A stretch of 64,000 nt of DNA from Bacteroidales bacterium (GCA_021740905.1 JAIOYV010000011.1:1-64000), one strand, 5' to 3'; positions 35,701-44,265 are shown, counted from the stretch's first letter. Notes: generated by a model from the letters alone, not told the origin. A program made the numbers and translations.

Positions 35701-38603
35701 AATTCGTACACGCTATAGCAATAGTTGGCATCGGTAATTGAAAGCGAATAAGAGCCTGGCGCAAGACTGTCCACATCCTCTGTTGTTTTCCAGTTCGACC
35801 ACAGATAAGTAAATGGAGCCGCCCCGTTTACTATTGAAATGTCGATTGTACCGGGGGTAGTGGAGCAAGGGTCGAGGATAATATTTTCGCTGATCTCCAA
35901 AAAACTACTCGTATCGGCCACTATATTGAAAGTGTCGATAATGGAGCAACCGGTTAAGTCCTGCACTTTTACCCAGTATTCTCCGGCTTGCTGAATCAGG
36001 GTTTGAGCTCCATAAGTGTTAGTCGACCAAAACACCCCATAAGGAGGCGTACCGCCACTTGCCTGAACGTTTGCTACACTGGGAATACAGCCTGCGGTAG
36101 AGTAGTTTAGGTTGATTTCGAGGGGAATAAGTGAATATCCTATTAGGCTCGCAGTTGCCATGCAACCATAATCATCAATAACAGTAACAAAGTAGTCACC
36201 ACCTGAAACCGAATCGATCTGAGCATCTGTACTTCCGGTATTCCAAAGATATGTGAAAGGAGGGGTGCCATTATCAATATTCAGTTCTAAATCCCAAGTA
36301 CCTGCAAGGCAATCGTCATCGGGAATAATTGCTATAGATAGGAGGGCAGGTGGTTCAATGATAACTGAATCTAAAATCACACTACACAAATCACTAATAG
36401 TAAAATAATAGGTTCCGGGTGATAGATCATCAATCGAGGCAAGTATACTTCCATTCGACCAATTATAATTGACCTGGCCATAATGAGATTGTATAAAAAT
36501 TTCTACAAATCCATTATTCATAGTAGCACAGTTAGTTACTGATGAATAATTGAACGAGTACGACAAGTTGGTCAACGGATCGATTGTGATAGGAATTTGC
36601 GACCAAAAACAATAATTGGCATCGGTTACACTTACGGAATAATTATATGGCCAGAGATTTTCAATATCCTCGGTTGTCATAAAATTAGACCACTTGAATG
36701 AATACGGACTGGTGCCATTTACAATTGTAAGGTTTATTGATCCGGAGAAAGGTGTACAACCCAGACCAATTTCATAATCAATTTGAAGAGACAAGCTGGT
36801 ATCTTGAACAATGAAAAACGAATCGGAAACAACACAACCACTGGCATCTTCAATGGATATCGAATAGATTCCATCTTGTGTAATAACTTTATTGTTGTCG
36901 GTTTGTAGGCCCGGTATCCATTCGTACGAGTAGGGTGGTGTTCCTCCTGTTGCTGTAGCGATTGCCACACTTGGGATGCACCCGGCATTTGAGTATTCAA
37001 GACCCATGCTTAATGGAATAGGATTAAAATTCACTACACTATCAACGGTTAAACATCCCGAATTATCAAAAACTGTTAGCCAGTAATCACCAGCAAAAAC
37101 CGGGTTGAGAATAGCAGTAGTGGCACTTGTACTCCATTGAAAAAGATAGGGAGGGCTGCCATCAGTAGCCATAACCGCAAATATTCCTGTGGTATCAATA
37201 CACGACTTTTGTATCGCAATACTTGTATTTACCTGACCAGAGAATAACTCGTCAGAAACATAGTCTACCATCGAAAATCCATCGACATGAGAAATCGTTA
37301 CGGAATAGGTCGATAAAAAAATGGAAACACCCGAAACAATTAAACTGTCGGCTGTACTTCCATCGCTCCAAAGATAAGTAAGCATTGAATCGGCAGCATT
37401 GGCAAAGGTGTGAAGGGTAACCGTATTGCTAATACAATTTGAATACGTTTCTTGTGCAATACCGGCATCAAACATAAATGCGTCCTGAATTATTGCCTGG
37501 ATAATTGGTCCACCACTTGGACAGGTATCACTAAAATTAACCGACAACCATTCATTGGGTTCACTTACTCCATCTGCATAAATTGTAAGTGGATAATCGA
37601 AAGTCATCGACCCAGCCGGAATGACTATACTCCCGGGTAATGCTTGATAATCTACACCAGGGTTGGCATTACCTGCATTCGTAAGAACCTCCAGGTTAAC
37701 CACAAAGTTGTTGTTGAGAATTGCACTATCTGTTTTCTCAAAATGCAAATGTGCAGGATATCCCTCGAACAATTGATTGGCGAAACCATAAGGGGATTCT
37801 AATGAAACCGAATATTCGCTGATATGCAAAGTGCTTTGATCAGCACAAAATAAAATGCCACTGTCAACATTACTATCTGTTGCATCTCCAATAACCACAG
37901 CAACATGATAAACTTCACCAGGTACAATCGGTATCTTGCAAGTTATAGGGATTGTATACCCATCGTACTGTAAAGCTTCATTATTTGAAACATAACCATC
38001 TCCGTTAAAGAAAAAATAGTCAGAGTTGGTAGTATTATTAACATTATTAATGCAAATCGGTAATGTTGTTTGCGGGATTACGGCAAAATTTTGATTAACA
38101 TAAGGAGATGAATTTGGATTTGGCCCAGAAACAAAAATACCACATCCATCATTGTAATTACTATTTACACTTTCTAAGTATTCTTCCGAACCAAAAACCA
38201 ATTTAAGAAGATAAAAATTATCACACGAAACAAAATCGAATTCCAATACCGAAGCATCATGTGTTGATTGAAATAATAGGCCATTAAGTAATAAATTATC
38301 AGGGCTGTTATTATTATAAAAGATACCGGTAGAATTATTTGGTCCCACAGCATTTATTGCCTTGCCATTTGTAAGGATGATTCCCCGTGGTAAATCAAAA
38401 TTTGAATTCTCTTTGGTAAAAATTCCATACGAAATCGGATCGCCGGAAAATTGAATATTAAAAATATCGGTGTAAGGATTGTCCAGGAGTTCCTTAATAA
38501 GCATTGTATCTGTTGCAAGGGATGTATTAACAGCTATAGGTTGAGCTATAACATTATAAGAGACCAGGATGCAGAATGTAAACAGGGTTAAGGTATGTTT
38601 CAT
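32730..38603 (-). CDS. T9SS-exported SprB-repeat surface protein, paralog 6
   Basis: The longest intact member, 1957 residues, and first in the direction of transcription. It has a signal peptide (MKHTLTLFTFCILVSYNVIAQ), choice-of-anchor L domain about 25-275 (SCDNFYLLKLVFGSEEYLES), Calx-beta-like region, an Ig-like module, two SprB D-A-B-C blocks at about 457-1056, three M modules in tandem to about 1300, the GPFPIGFDFSFFG domain about 1300-1545, Ig-like modules, PKD domain about 1790-1875 and the sorting domain (IYPNPNKGNFFLSG) ending KMVVE. The many paired Cys residues suggest disulfide-stabilised beta modules. T9SS export to the outer surface is expected; the ligand is unknown. Confidence 0.9.
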   Translation of the reverse strand: MKHTLTLFTFCILVSYNVIAQPIAVNTSLATDTMLIKELLDNPYTDIFNIQFSGDPISYGIFTKENSNFDLPRGIILTNGKAINAVGPNNSTGIFYNNNSPDNLLLNGLLFQSTHDASVLEFDFVSCDNFYLLKLVFGSEEYLESVNSNYNDGCGIFVSGPNPNSSPYVNQNFAVIPQTTLPICINNVNNTTNSDYFFFNGDGYVSNNEALQYDGYTIPITCKIPIVPGEVYHVAVVIGDATDSNVDSGILFCADQSTLHISEYSVSLESPYGFANQLFEGYPAHLHFEKTDSAILNNNFVVNLEVLTNAGNANPGVDYQALPGSIVIPAGSMTFDYPLTIYADGVSEPNEWLSVNFSDTCPSGGPIIQAIIQDAFMFDAGIAQETYSNCISNTVTLHTFANAADSMLTYLWSDGSTADSLIVSGVSIFLSTYSVTISHVDGFSMVDYVSDELFSGQVNTSIAIQKSCIDTTGIFAVMATDGSPPYLFQWSTSATTAILNPVFAGDYWLTVFDNSGCLTVDSVVNFNPIPLSMGLEYSNAGCIPSVAIATATGGTPPYSYEWIPGLQTDNNKVITQDGIYSISIEDASGCVVSDSFFIVQDTSLSLQIDYEIGLGCTPFSGSINLTIVNGTSPYSFKWSNFMTTEDIENLWPYNYSVSVTDANYCFWSQIPITIDPLTNLSYSFNYSSVTNCATMNNGFVEIFIQSHYGQVNYNWSNGSILASIDDLSPGTYYFTISDLCSVILDSVIIEPPALLSIAIIPDDDCLAGTWDLELNIDNGTPPFTYLWNTGSTDAQIDSVSGGDYFVTVIDDYGCMATASLIGYSLIPLEINLNYSTAGCIPSVANVQASGGTPPYGVFWSTNTYGAQTLIQQAGEYWVKVQDLTGCSIIDTFNIVADTSSFLEISENIILDPCSTTPGTIDISIVNGAAPFTYLWSNWKTTEDVDSLAPGSYSLSITDANYCYSVYEFNIPVSPVTTLSYTLSHTLATDCIGLNNGSAVATAFSLVSPVNYQWSNGSTDSLIQNLSPGIFHVTISDQCEEFVDFVNIVYQNPLALSLASTNTHCNDSVGTVSVSVNPPSLVDSMFLQNTSGGEFYFPDSSGIFYSLPSGNFLFTLVDTFGCANSDSVFVGIEILSSFNLNVTHANCNDSTGSVQVFVNPVELLDTMYLQNNLSGGIFYPDSTGIFHFLPSGSYVFTIVDMYGCTATDSVFVGVVFPTSFSLDVTDALCSDSTGTVQILLNTYEFLDSMYLQSNLTGGLFYPDASGLFKWLPQDDYTFTLVDTFGCSVTYPLQIEYFPNLLSATIDTAYCAGYPVTGNATVLVTGNSMPGSLYDIQFPVFNHEILMGGTLITPNLIDDYYWGPFPIGFDFSFFGNVVTQFYVGSNGWVSFSPLSSSTYDPWITMPIPNPDPSRPRNAIFALYRDWYPGTGGNGSIKYYVTGTAPFRKLVVNYVDVPLFSCTNSLGTFQVVLYETSDIVDVNIIDGPSCPSWNSGNGVLGIQNADGTVAYPVQGYNNTNFQLSNYSVRYNPQKPLWYDPIGTFIGEGDAVNFGTYLPGTYTCEAYTGCGLETVEIDVPFFYDFTLDLGPDQLLCPYETVLLQLPPTISGDWSTGLTDTALWVSQPGEYSVQVSLANGYCNWSDTVSINYEVFDYFPGLDTMICPGDTIVVEFDTAFSYQWTNGSNTNWLSISGPSTFQVTVSNANCDLEDTVELSPGFYPLPVTVLPDDTTKCPGLSLLLDGGNEPSYSYTWNNGFLTDTAIIDTLGLYLVTITDILGCQIVDAVWVSEEAPVNSSFQFFEAFNHVNFINQSQNAYYYLWDFGDGSPISNEANPEHDYPVLNQNMWYTATLVSANQCGSDTSTMQIFTFDIEEMDGESPIQIYPNPNKGNFFLSGNIESKDDLKVSIFNSTGQEVYRKEISSKEGKLSEEIELGKVAPGIYFLMVQQQENKWVWKMVVE
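34730..35450 (-). repeat. Three tandem M modules in paralog 6
   Basis: Three copies of a unit of roughly 80 residues with the pattern C-x-DS-x-G, LxDxMYLQ, FYPDxSGxF, LPSGxxxFTxVDxxGC follow one another. The other paralogs carry one such unit at this place, so this is a local expansion. Confidence 0.85.
35435..37230 (-). repeat. Two tandem D-A-B-C SprB blocks in paralog 6
   Basis: Two successive blocks of about 895 bp, starting near 37,220 and 36,320, repeat the same order of four SprB unit types seen three times in paralog 2 and once in paralogs 1, 3 and 4. Confidence 0.8.
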
Positions 38604-39021
38604 GGCTTCAATTTTTTATGTGCGCTAGTCAAATTAATTTCGGTGTTTAAAGGTACGGAAAAAAGTATTTAAAAAATGTACATCAATATTGTTTTTCGTC
38701 TTGGTACTTTTAATCGCATAAAACCTTTCAACAATTAAATAGAGCCTGGAAGCGGTAAAGGTTGCATGTAAAAATGGTTTATTTTTGGGATAGGAGTGCA
38801 GGCTTAACACCGAAGTTCCTTACTACGTTACCAATGACAGTATTTTGTAAGGGGCAGGCTGGTAGCATGTATGATAAATTGAATTCAGAATAAGGATCAA
38901 GGATTTATGATTTATGATCTGGTGGGCCGCACCGAACATCGTATATCAAAAATCGTTGATCTTAAATCATAAATCAATTCCAAAATACCATCTTTTCCTT
39001 ATTGATAGGTGGATGAAAACC
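38604..39021. other. Upstream region of the T9SS array
   Basis: About 420 bases without a gene. It includes the shared block at 38629-38651 and an inverted repeat at 38902-38975 (left arm GGATTTATGATTTATGATCT, right arm GATCTTAAATCATAAATC). The array promoter should lie near 38620-38700, but no clean TTTG/TAnnTTTG pair was found. Confidence 0.5.
38629..38651 (-). promoter_or_regulatory. Upstream block of paralog 6, shared with paralog 3
   Basis: Contains ATTTCGGTGTTT (38637-38648) with flanking TCAAAT and AAA, as before paralog 3, and lies at a comparable distance (34 bases) from the ATG. Confidence 0.45.
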
Positions 39022-39052
39022 AAAAAAAAGGCCACCCTCCCAGGTAGCCTTT
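39022..39052 (-). terminator. Intrinsic terminator of the DUF4468-like gene
   Basis: On the minus strand AAAGGCTACC and GGTGGCCTTT form a 10-bp stem (one G-T pair), followed by a run of T. It lies about 44 bases past the stop codon at 39096. Confidence 0.85.
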
Positions 39053-39095
39053 CGTTTAATTTTTCAGGCAATTACTTGCCAGGAAGCTTGTCCTA

Positions 39096-39518
39096 CTACT
39101 TCTCAACTTTCTTCAATGCAGGGTTCATCACTTCCTTGATCTGGGTACTCAGGTCGTCCATGTATTTTTTTACCTCGGTATTTTCTTCCATCGAGAGTTT
39201 TGAAATGGTATAGGTATATCCGTTATCTTTCAAATCGAAGCGAATGGTATAACCTAAAGTGGCACCCGATTTCATGGGCACTTCAACATCCACGCCAACC
39301 AGATTTTCATCAATCTCACGGGCAGTGACTATTCGGTTTTCAGTGCGATAGTATGTGGTCACCCAGGTGTAGGCACGATTGTGCAGGTCGGCCAAATTCG
39401 TTTTTTCAACCACAATGCTTTTGGTCAGATACACCTCATTTACTTTTACCTGGGCTTGCACCGCGTACGAAAAGCTAAGGACAAAAGCCAACAATAGAAT
39501 TCCAGAAATTTTTTTCAT
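39096..39518 (-). CDS. Exported DUF4468-like protein
   Basis: A 140-residue protein with a clear signal peptide (MKKISGILLLAFVLSFSYAVQAQ), so it is periplasmic or surface-exposed. The mature part has a pattern like DUF4468 of Bacteroidota: an early LHNRAYTWVTTYY segment, then TAREIDENLVGVDVEVP and a closing beta strand (YTIRFDLKDNGYTYTISKL). A helical tail with alternating charges follows (about residues 110-140). The assignment rests on this pattern only; the function of the family is not known. It has its own promoter and terminator. Confidence 0.6.
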   Translation of the reverse strand: MKKISGILLLAFVLSFSYAVQAQVKVNEVYLTKSIVVEKTNLADLHNRAYTWVTTYYRTENRIVTAREIDENLVGVDVEVPMKSGATLGYTIRFDLKDNGYTYTISKLSMEENTEVKKYMDDLSTQIKEVMNPALKKVEK

Positions 39519-39540
39519 CGTTTTACATTTTAATTTTTTA

Positions 39541-39572
39541 CGAAATTAGTTTAATTCATCTATACTTTCAAA
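39541..39572 (-). promoter_or_regulatory. Promoter of the DUF4468-like gene
   Basis: On the minus strand TTTG (39569-39572), a 20-base spacer and TAATTTCG (39541-39548) fit the Bacteroidota sigma-70 pattern with one deviation. It overlaps the end of ispD, which shows that the gene is transcribed on its own. Confidence 0.6.
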
Positions 39573-40231
39573 GTTTTTAACAGGGCTTCGGCAATCAATA
39601 AATCCCCGGGGGTAGTTATTTTTAAGTTTTCCGGGTTTCCATCCACCAAAAAGACCTCTTTACCATAAGCCTCCATTACAGTGGCATCGTCGGTAAAGGC
39701 CGGTATATATGTTTGTTGATAAGCAGACTTAATCTCATCTGTGCGGAACACTTGAGGGGTTTGTACAATTTTTATCTGATCACGGTTGAAAGCCGCATGG
39801 CCACCACTATTCACAATCCGCACCGAATCGTTCATGTTGGTAATGGGGACTGCATTCCCCAGTTCATCGGCTTTCTGAAATACGAGGCGGATTGTTGATT
39901 GGGAAACCAGCGGCCTCACGCCATCGTGTATGGCGACAAGGCCTTCGCTTATCAATTTCAATGCGTTTTGTACCGATTGAAAACGGGTTTCACCTCCTGG
40001 GGTTAGATTGTGGGGAATGGAAAATTGATACTCTGTGCAAAGCTTTCTCCAGAAATCGAATTGGCTTTCGGGCAAGGCAAGTACCATGTTTATGTTGGGG
40101 TTGTATTTGTAAAATGCCTCCATACTGTGCATCAATACAGGCATATTTCCCAGAACTAAAAACTGCTTGGGAATGTATGACTGCATCCGGGTTCCACTTC
40201 CGCCTGCAACGATGACGACATTTTTTTTCAT
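39560..40231 (-). CDS. ispD: 2-C-methyl-D-erythritol 4-phosphate cytidylyltransferase
   Basis: IspD transfers CMP from CTP to methylerythritol phosphate in the MEP pathway of isoprenoid synthesis, in the cytoplasm. Its 223 residues match the family length. Visible signatures are the nucleotide-binding loop VAGGSGTRMQSYIPKQF (residues 7-23), the GGETRFQSVQNAL block, AIHDGVRPLV and the late FTDDATVMEAYG and VDGNPENLKITTPGDL motifs. It lies about 40 bases upstream of the DUF4468-like gene on the same strand, but that gene has its own promoter. No other isoprenoid gene is in the window. Confidence 0.95.
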   Translation of the reverse strand: MKKNVVIVAGGSGTRMQSYIPKQFLVLGNMPVLMHSMEAFYKYNPNINMVLALPESQFDFWRKLCTEYQFSIPHNLTPGGETRFQSVQNALKLISEGLVAIHDGVRPLVSQSTIRLVFQKADELGNAVPITNMNDSVRIVNSGGHAAFNRDQIKIVQTPQVFRTDEIKSAYQQTYIPAFTDDATVMEAYGKEVFLVDGNPENLKITTPGDLLIAEALLKTLKV

Positions 40232-40595
40232 ACGCCTAAGACGGGAGTTATTGGTTTTGGTTGCTAGTGGAGAGTTGGATAGTTCTGAGTTGAAGAGTTG
40301 AAAGTTGAAAAGTTAATTGATTTTAGGAGGACAGTGGCCGTTCCGGATAGTAGAGACGCACGGCGTGCGTCTGTTCGAGCAAACTTGTGGCGGAGGCAAT
40401 AATTGAGACGCATGCCATGCGTCTCTACTAGACTGTTAAGATCTACTACCCCGTAAGCAACATCGAACTCCCCAAGCTTTTCCCTACAAAACTTTGGCAT
40501 AGTAGGGCAGAACTGTTTTCAACTCCGAACTCACCAACTCCGAACTTTTCAACTTTTCAACTCATTCCACAATTTTTTAAGCTGAAATTAAATAC
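40232..40595. other. Repeat-filled gap between ispD and ppdK
   Basis: Contains the GAGACGCA palindromes (40348-40433) flanked by stretches made of 'AGTTGAAAAG' (40275-40315) and its complement 'CTTTTCAACT' (40518-40565). The same kind of words recurs at 57510-57550 and 63450-63516. No gene is seen. Confidence 0.5.
40348..40433. repeat. GAGACGCA palindrome pair
   Basis: Two near-perfect palindromes, AGACGCACGGCGTGCGTCT (40354-40372) and GAGACGCATGCCATGCGTCTC (40405-40425), flanked by TAGTAGAGAC and GTCTCTACTA so that the whole element is also an inverted repeat. It looks like a REP-type dispersed element. Confidence 0.8.
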
Positions 40596-40603
40596 TAAAT
40601 TTG
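40596..40603 (+). promoter_or_regulatory. Candidate -7 box of ppdK
   Basis: TAAATTTG matches TAnnTTTG. The -33 region (about 40573) has only a T-run. Transcription would start near 40611 and give a 5' leader of about 50 bases. Confidence 0.45.
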
Positions 40604-40663
40604 CAGCTAATTTTTCAAAAATCAAATTGATTTTAAAGTATTTAAATATAAACCAATTACATT

Positions 40664-43378
40664 ATGGCAAATAAAAATGTATACACTTTTGGCGCAGGAA
40701 AAGCCGAAGGAAAAGCTGACATGAAAAACCTGTTAGGTGGTAAAGGTGCTAACCTTGCCGAGATGAATCTTATCGGTGTTCCTGTTCCTGCCGGGTTCAC
40801 TATCACAACCGAAGTTTGTACCGATTACAATTTACGCGGCAAAGATGCTGTTGTGGCAACCATAAAGGCAGAAGTTGAGGCAGCTGTAAAGGCTACCGAA
40901 AAAGTAATGAATGCAAAATTTGATGCAAAAGATGGTTCATTTCCTTTGTTAGTATCTGTACGTTCGGGTGCCCGTGCTTCCATGCCAGGTATGATGAACA
41001 CCGTACTCAACCTGGGGATGAATGATGACACAGTAAAGATTGTTGCTGAAAAATCGGGCAACCCGAAATTCGCGTACGATTCGTACCGCCGTTTCATCCA
41101 CATGTACGGCGATGTAGTTATGGGCGTTGAAGCGGAAGAAGGACACCACAATCCATTCGAGGTAGTACTCGACGAAATGAAAGAAGCCAAAGGTTATAAA
41201 GTCGATACTGAATTGACCGTTGAAGACCTAAAAGACCTGGTTGAGAAATACAAAGCTGTTGTACGCAAATATGCCGGGGTTGATTTCCCGACCAATCCCT
41301 GGGATCAACTATGGGGAGCTGTTTGTGCTGTGTTCGATTCATGGAATACGCCCCGCGCAATCCTTTACCGCCGCATGGAAAATATTCCTTCGGAATGGGG
41401 AACTGCCGTAAATGTTCAAGCCATGGTATATGGCAACATGGGCGAAACTTCGGCAACCGGTGTTTGTTTCTCGCGTGATGCTGCTACTGGCGAAGATATC
41501 TTCAATGGCGAATATTTGATCAATGCACAAGGTGAAGATGTAGTTGCCGGTGTCCGTACACCTCTTGAGATTACGTTGGAAGGATCAAAAAGATGGGCCG
41601 AACGTAATGGAACTTCAGAAGCCGACCGCAAAGCTAACTTTCCATCATTGGAAGAAGCCATGCCTGAGTTGTATGCTCAATTGAATGAAGTTCAGCAAAA
41701 ATTGGAAAATCACTACCACGATATGCAGGACATGGAGTTCACCATTCAGGATGGTAAGCTTTGGATGTTGCAGACCCGTAACGGAAAACGTACTGGTGCT
41801 GCCATGGTAAAAATGGCTGTCGATATGTTAGAGCAAGGTTTGATCGATGAGAAAACCGCCATCCTGCGTCAGGAGCCAAACAAACTGGATGAGTTACTTC
41901 ACCCAGTATTTGATGGGGCTGCCATTGCTGCTGCCAAAGAACTTTCGAAAGGTTTGCCAGCATCTCCGGGCGCTGCAACCGGTCAAATCGTTTTTTCTGC
42001 CGACAAAGCTGAAGAATGGGCTGCTACAGGCAAAAAAGTAATCCTCGTCCGTCGCGAGACTTCGCCAGAAGATTTAAAAGGGATGTACGCCGCTGAAGGT
42101 ATTTTAACCGAGCGTGGTGGTATGACCTCTCACGCTGCTGTTGTGGCCCGTGGAATGGGAAAATGTTGTATTTCGTCAGCCGCAAACATGACTGTTACCG
42201 GAACCACAATGACCATTAAAGGCGTTGTTTACAAAGAAGGCGATTTCATTTCGCTAAATGGAACCACAGGAATTGTCTACGAAGGTAAAGTAGCAACCAT
42301 CACCCCAACTTTGGATGGTGACTTTGGCAAACTCATGGACTTAGCTGAAAAGAACACCAGAATGTATGTTCGCACCAACGCCGATACTCCTGCCGATGCA
42401 AAAGCTGCCCGTGAATTTGGGGCAAAAGGAATTGGCCTTACCCGTACTGAGCACATGTTTTTTGAAGGCGACCGTATCTGGAAAATGCGTGAGATGATCC
42501 TTGCTGAAGATGAAGCGGGTCGTAAGGCTGCACTCGCAAAATTATTGCCCATCCAGCGCGAAGATTTCTACGGAATCCTGAAAGCTATGGACGGGTATGG
42601 CGTAACCATTCGTTTACTCGATCCTCCTTTGCACGAGTTCACACCAAACGATGTTGAATCTCAAACAGAAATGGCCGAGAAATTAGGTGTCGCTTTTGAA
42701 AAAGTGAAAGCCGAAGTGGAAGCCCTCCACGAATTCAACCCTATGTTAGGGCACCGTGGTTGCCGTCTGGGAAACACCTATCCTGAAATTACCGAAATGC
42801 AAGCACGTGCTATTATTGAAGCTGCCTGCGATTTAAAGAAAGAAGGATTAGATCCAAAGCCAGAGATTATGGTTCCGCTAATTGGTACTATGAAAGAATT
42901 CACCATGCAGGAAGAAATCATCCGCACCACCGCTGCTGCCGTATTTTCAGAGAAAGGTGTTAAAGTTGACTTCCTTGTAGGTACTATGATTGAAATTCCA
43001 CGTGCTGCATTAGTAGCCGACACAATTGCCAAACATGCCGAGTTCTTCTCGTTCGGGACCAACGACCTGACCCAGATGGGCTTTGGATATTCCCGCGACG
43101 ATGCCGGAAAATTCTTACCTATATACATCAACAAGGGTATCCTAAAGCATGATCCTTTCCAGGTATTAGACCAGGAAGGAATTGGCCAATTGGTACAGAT
43201 GGGTTGCGAAAAAGGAAAAGCTGGCCGTCCTGACCTCAAAATAGGTATCTGTGGCGAGCACGGTGGCGAACCTTCATCCGTTGAGTTCTGCCACAGGGTA
43301 GGAATGGACTATGTAAGCTGTTCACCTTTCCGTGTACCGATAGCAAGGTTGGCTGCCGCACAGGCAAACCTGCGATAG
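40664..43378 (+). CDS. ppdK: Pyruvate, phosphate dikinase
   Basis: PPDK interconverts pyruvate, ATP and phosphate with PEP, AMP and pyrophosphate in the cytoplasm. In many anaerobic or fermentative bacteria it works in glycolysis or gluconeogenesis. The 904 residues are slightly longer than the common 875-890. The N-terminal ATP-binding domain starts with the VYTFGAGKAEGKADM and LLGGKGANLAEM motifs. The central swivelling His domain has GGMTSHAAVVARGMG with His490, and the C-terminal PEP domain ends with CSPFRVPIARLAAAQA, with catalytic Cys886. It is a single gene with a candidate promoter and a terminator. Codon use is smooth and typical of a highly expressed gene. Confidence 0.98.
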   Translation: MANKNVYTFGAGKAEGKADMKNLLGGKGANLAEMNLIGVPVPAGFTITTEVCTDYNLRGKDAVVATIKAEVEAAVKATEKVMNAKFDAKDGSFPLLVSVRSGARASMPGMMNTVLNLGMNDDTVKIVAEKSGNPKFAYDSYRRFIHMYGDVVMGVEAEEGHHNPFEVVLDEMKEAKGYKVDTELTVEDLKDLVEKYKAVVRKYAGVDFPTNPWDQLWGAVCAVFDSWNTPRAILYRRMENIPSEWGTAVNVQAMVYGNMGETSATGVCFSRDAATGEDIFNGEYLINAQGEDVVAGVRTPLEITLEGSKRWAERNGTSEADRKANFPSLEEAMPELYAQLNEVQQKLENHYHDMQDMEFTIQDGKLWMLQTRNGKRTGAAMVKMAVDMLEQGLIDEKTAILRQEPNKLDELLHPVFDGAAIAAAKELSKGLPASPGAATGQIVFSADKAEEWAATGKKVILVRRETSPEDLKGMYAAEGILTERGGMTSHAAVVARGMGKCCISSAANMTVTGTTMTIKGVVYKEGDFISLNGTTGIVYEGKVATITPTLDGDFGKLMDLAEKNTRMYVRTNADTPADAKAAREFGAKGIGLTRTEHMFFEGDRIWKMREMILAEDEAGRKAALAKLLPIQREDFYGILKAMDGYGVTIRLLDPPLHEFTPNDVESQTEMAEKLGVAFEKVKAEVEALHEFNPMLGHRGCRLGNTYPEITEMQARAIIEAACDLKKEGLDPKPEIMVPLIGTMKEFTMQEEIIRTTAAAVFSEKGVKVDFLVGTMIEIPRAALVADTIAKHAEFFSFGTNDLTQMGFGYSRDDAGKFLPIYINKGILKHDPFQVLDQEGIGQLVQMGCEKGKAGRPDLKIGICGEHGGEPSSVEFCHRVGMDYVSCSPFRVPIARLAAAQANLR

Positions 43379-43407
43379 TTAATTACTGAATAACAATCAA
43401 TATACTT

Positions 43408-43442
43408 AAAAAGCCCGGTGGAATTTTCTATCGGGCTTTTTT
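43408..43442 (+). terminator. Intrinsic terminator of ppdK
   Basis: AAGCCCG (43411-43417) and CGGGCTT (43432-43438) pair, preceded by A's and followed by T's, 30 bases past the ppdK stop codon. Confidence 0.9.
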
Positions 43443-43460
43443 ATAGGTCAGCCTTTAAAT

Positions 43461-43508
43461 GAGCTCCACCAAGGGCTTCGCTTGGAGCGAAACCCTCGGT
43501 AGCTCCAG
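43461..43508. repeat. ACCGAGGG palindrome, copy 1
   Basis: GAGCTCCACCAAGGGCTTCG pairs imperfectly with the right half CGAAACCCTCGGTAGCTCC. It is a diverged version of the element at 44414-44460, with the same central AAGCGAA/TTCGCTT core. Confidence 0.75.
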
Positions 43509-43670
43509 AGTACTTTCGCAAGAGATGCCAACACTAATCCAGGATCCCTTGGCTGGTGTGCAATTGTACCGAAAACTGTAATTTAACTATTGAAGTAGAT
43601 TTGAAAACAAAGCCTGTGTAACAAAAGCAACAGAATGATAAGAATCATATCTTTTCTGTTGTAGAAATAA

Positions 43671-43678
43671 TAATTTTG
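43671..43678 (+). promoter_or_regulatory. Candidate -7 box of the lipocalin-like gene
   Basis: TAATTTTG matches TAnnTTTG, 65 bases before the ATG at 43744. The -33 element is weak. Confidence 0.38.
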
Positions 43679-43743
43679 TCAGTATAAACGACAACTCAAA
43701 CACATAGACAATTAATTATCAATATACACCTAACACAAAAAAA

Positions 43744-44265
43744 ATGAAACTATTTAAACTACTATTAGTTGTTGCAGTTCTTGGCATATTTATGTCGTGC
43801 GAAGAAGACGAAGGGAACACGCCATCATCAAACCTTGTAGGAAACTGGCGAATGACAGAGCTGGAGTACTCGGGTGAAAACATGTATGATCCGCCAAGTG
43901 AATTTACCCCAAGCTCAACCTTTATCGGAACGGGTCAGGATATCGATCTTGTTATGACTTTCTCAGAAAACCCACATCAATACACATCCACCGGATCTTA
44001 TGTTATTAATGTGGCAACCACAATCGAAGGGTTTCCAACTATGTCTATGGATCAAACATTCACCGGCTTTGCAGCTGATGGATCATGGAGCCAGTCTGGA
44101 AATCAAATAACTTTTACAACACCTGACGGTGATCAAACTGGAGAAATTCTTGAATTAACTGCAACAAAGCTTGTGCTTGGCGTGACCGCGATACAAGAAA
44201 CCACAGGAAGTGGCATTACTCTTACCACCACCGTTGAGGGTTCCTATACATTTGAAAAAGAATAA
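43744..44265 (+). CDS. Lipocalin-like domain lipoprotein
   Basis: A 173-residue lipoprotein: signal MKLFKLLLVVAVLGIFMSC with Cys19 as lipidation site, followed by an acidic run (EEDEG) that in Bacteroidota can direct lipoproteins to the cell surface. The mature part opens with LVGNWRMTELEYSG, the typical first strand of lipocalin-like domains of this phylum, and closes with LTTTVEGSYTFEKE. The ligand is unknown. The gene stands alone with its own terminator at 44362-44397. Confidence 0.75.
   Translation: MKLFKLLLVVAVLGIFMSCEEDEGNTPSSNLVGNWRMTELEYSGENMYDPPSEFTPSSTFIGTGQDIDLVMTFSENPHQYTSTGSYVINVATTIEGFPTMSMDQTFTGFAADGSWSQSGNQITFTTPDGDQTGEILELTATKLVLGVTAIQETTGSGITLTTTVEGSYTFEKE

Noticed and set aside
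7545-38603. Array proteins as polymorphic toxins
   Set aside because: The C-terminal ends are the conserved T9SS sorting domains; no variable toxin domain or immunity gene is present.
40264-40500. 78-codon minus-strand frame before ppdK
   Set aside because: It is made of the GAGACGCA palindromes and ACTTTTCAACT repeats.
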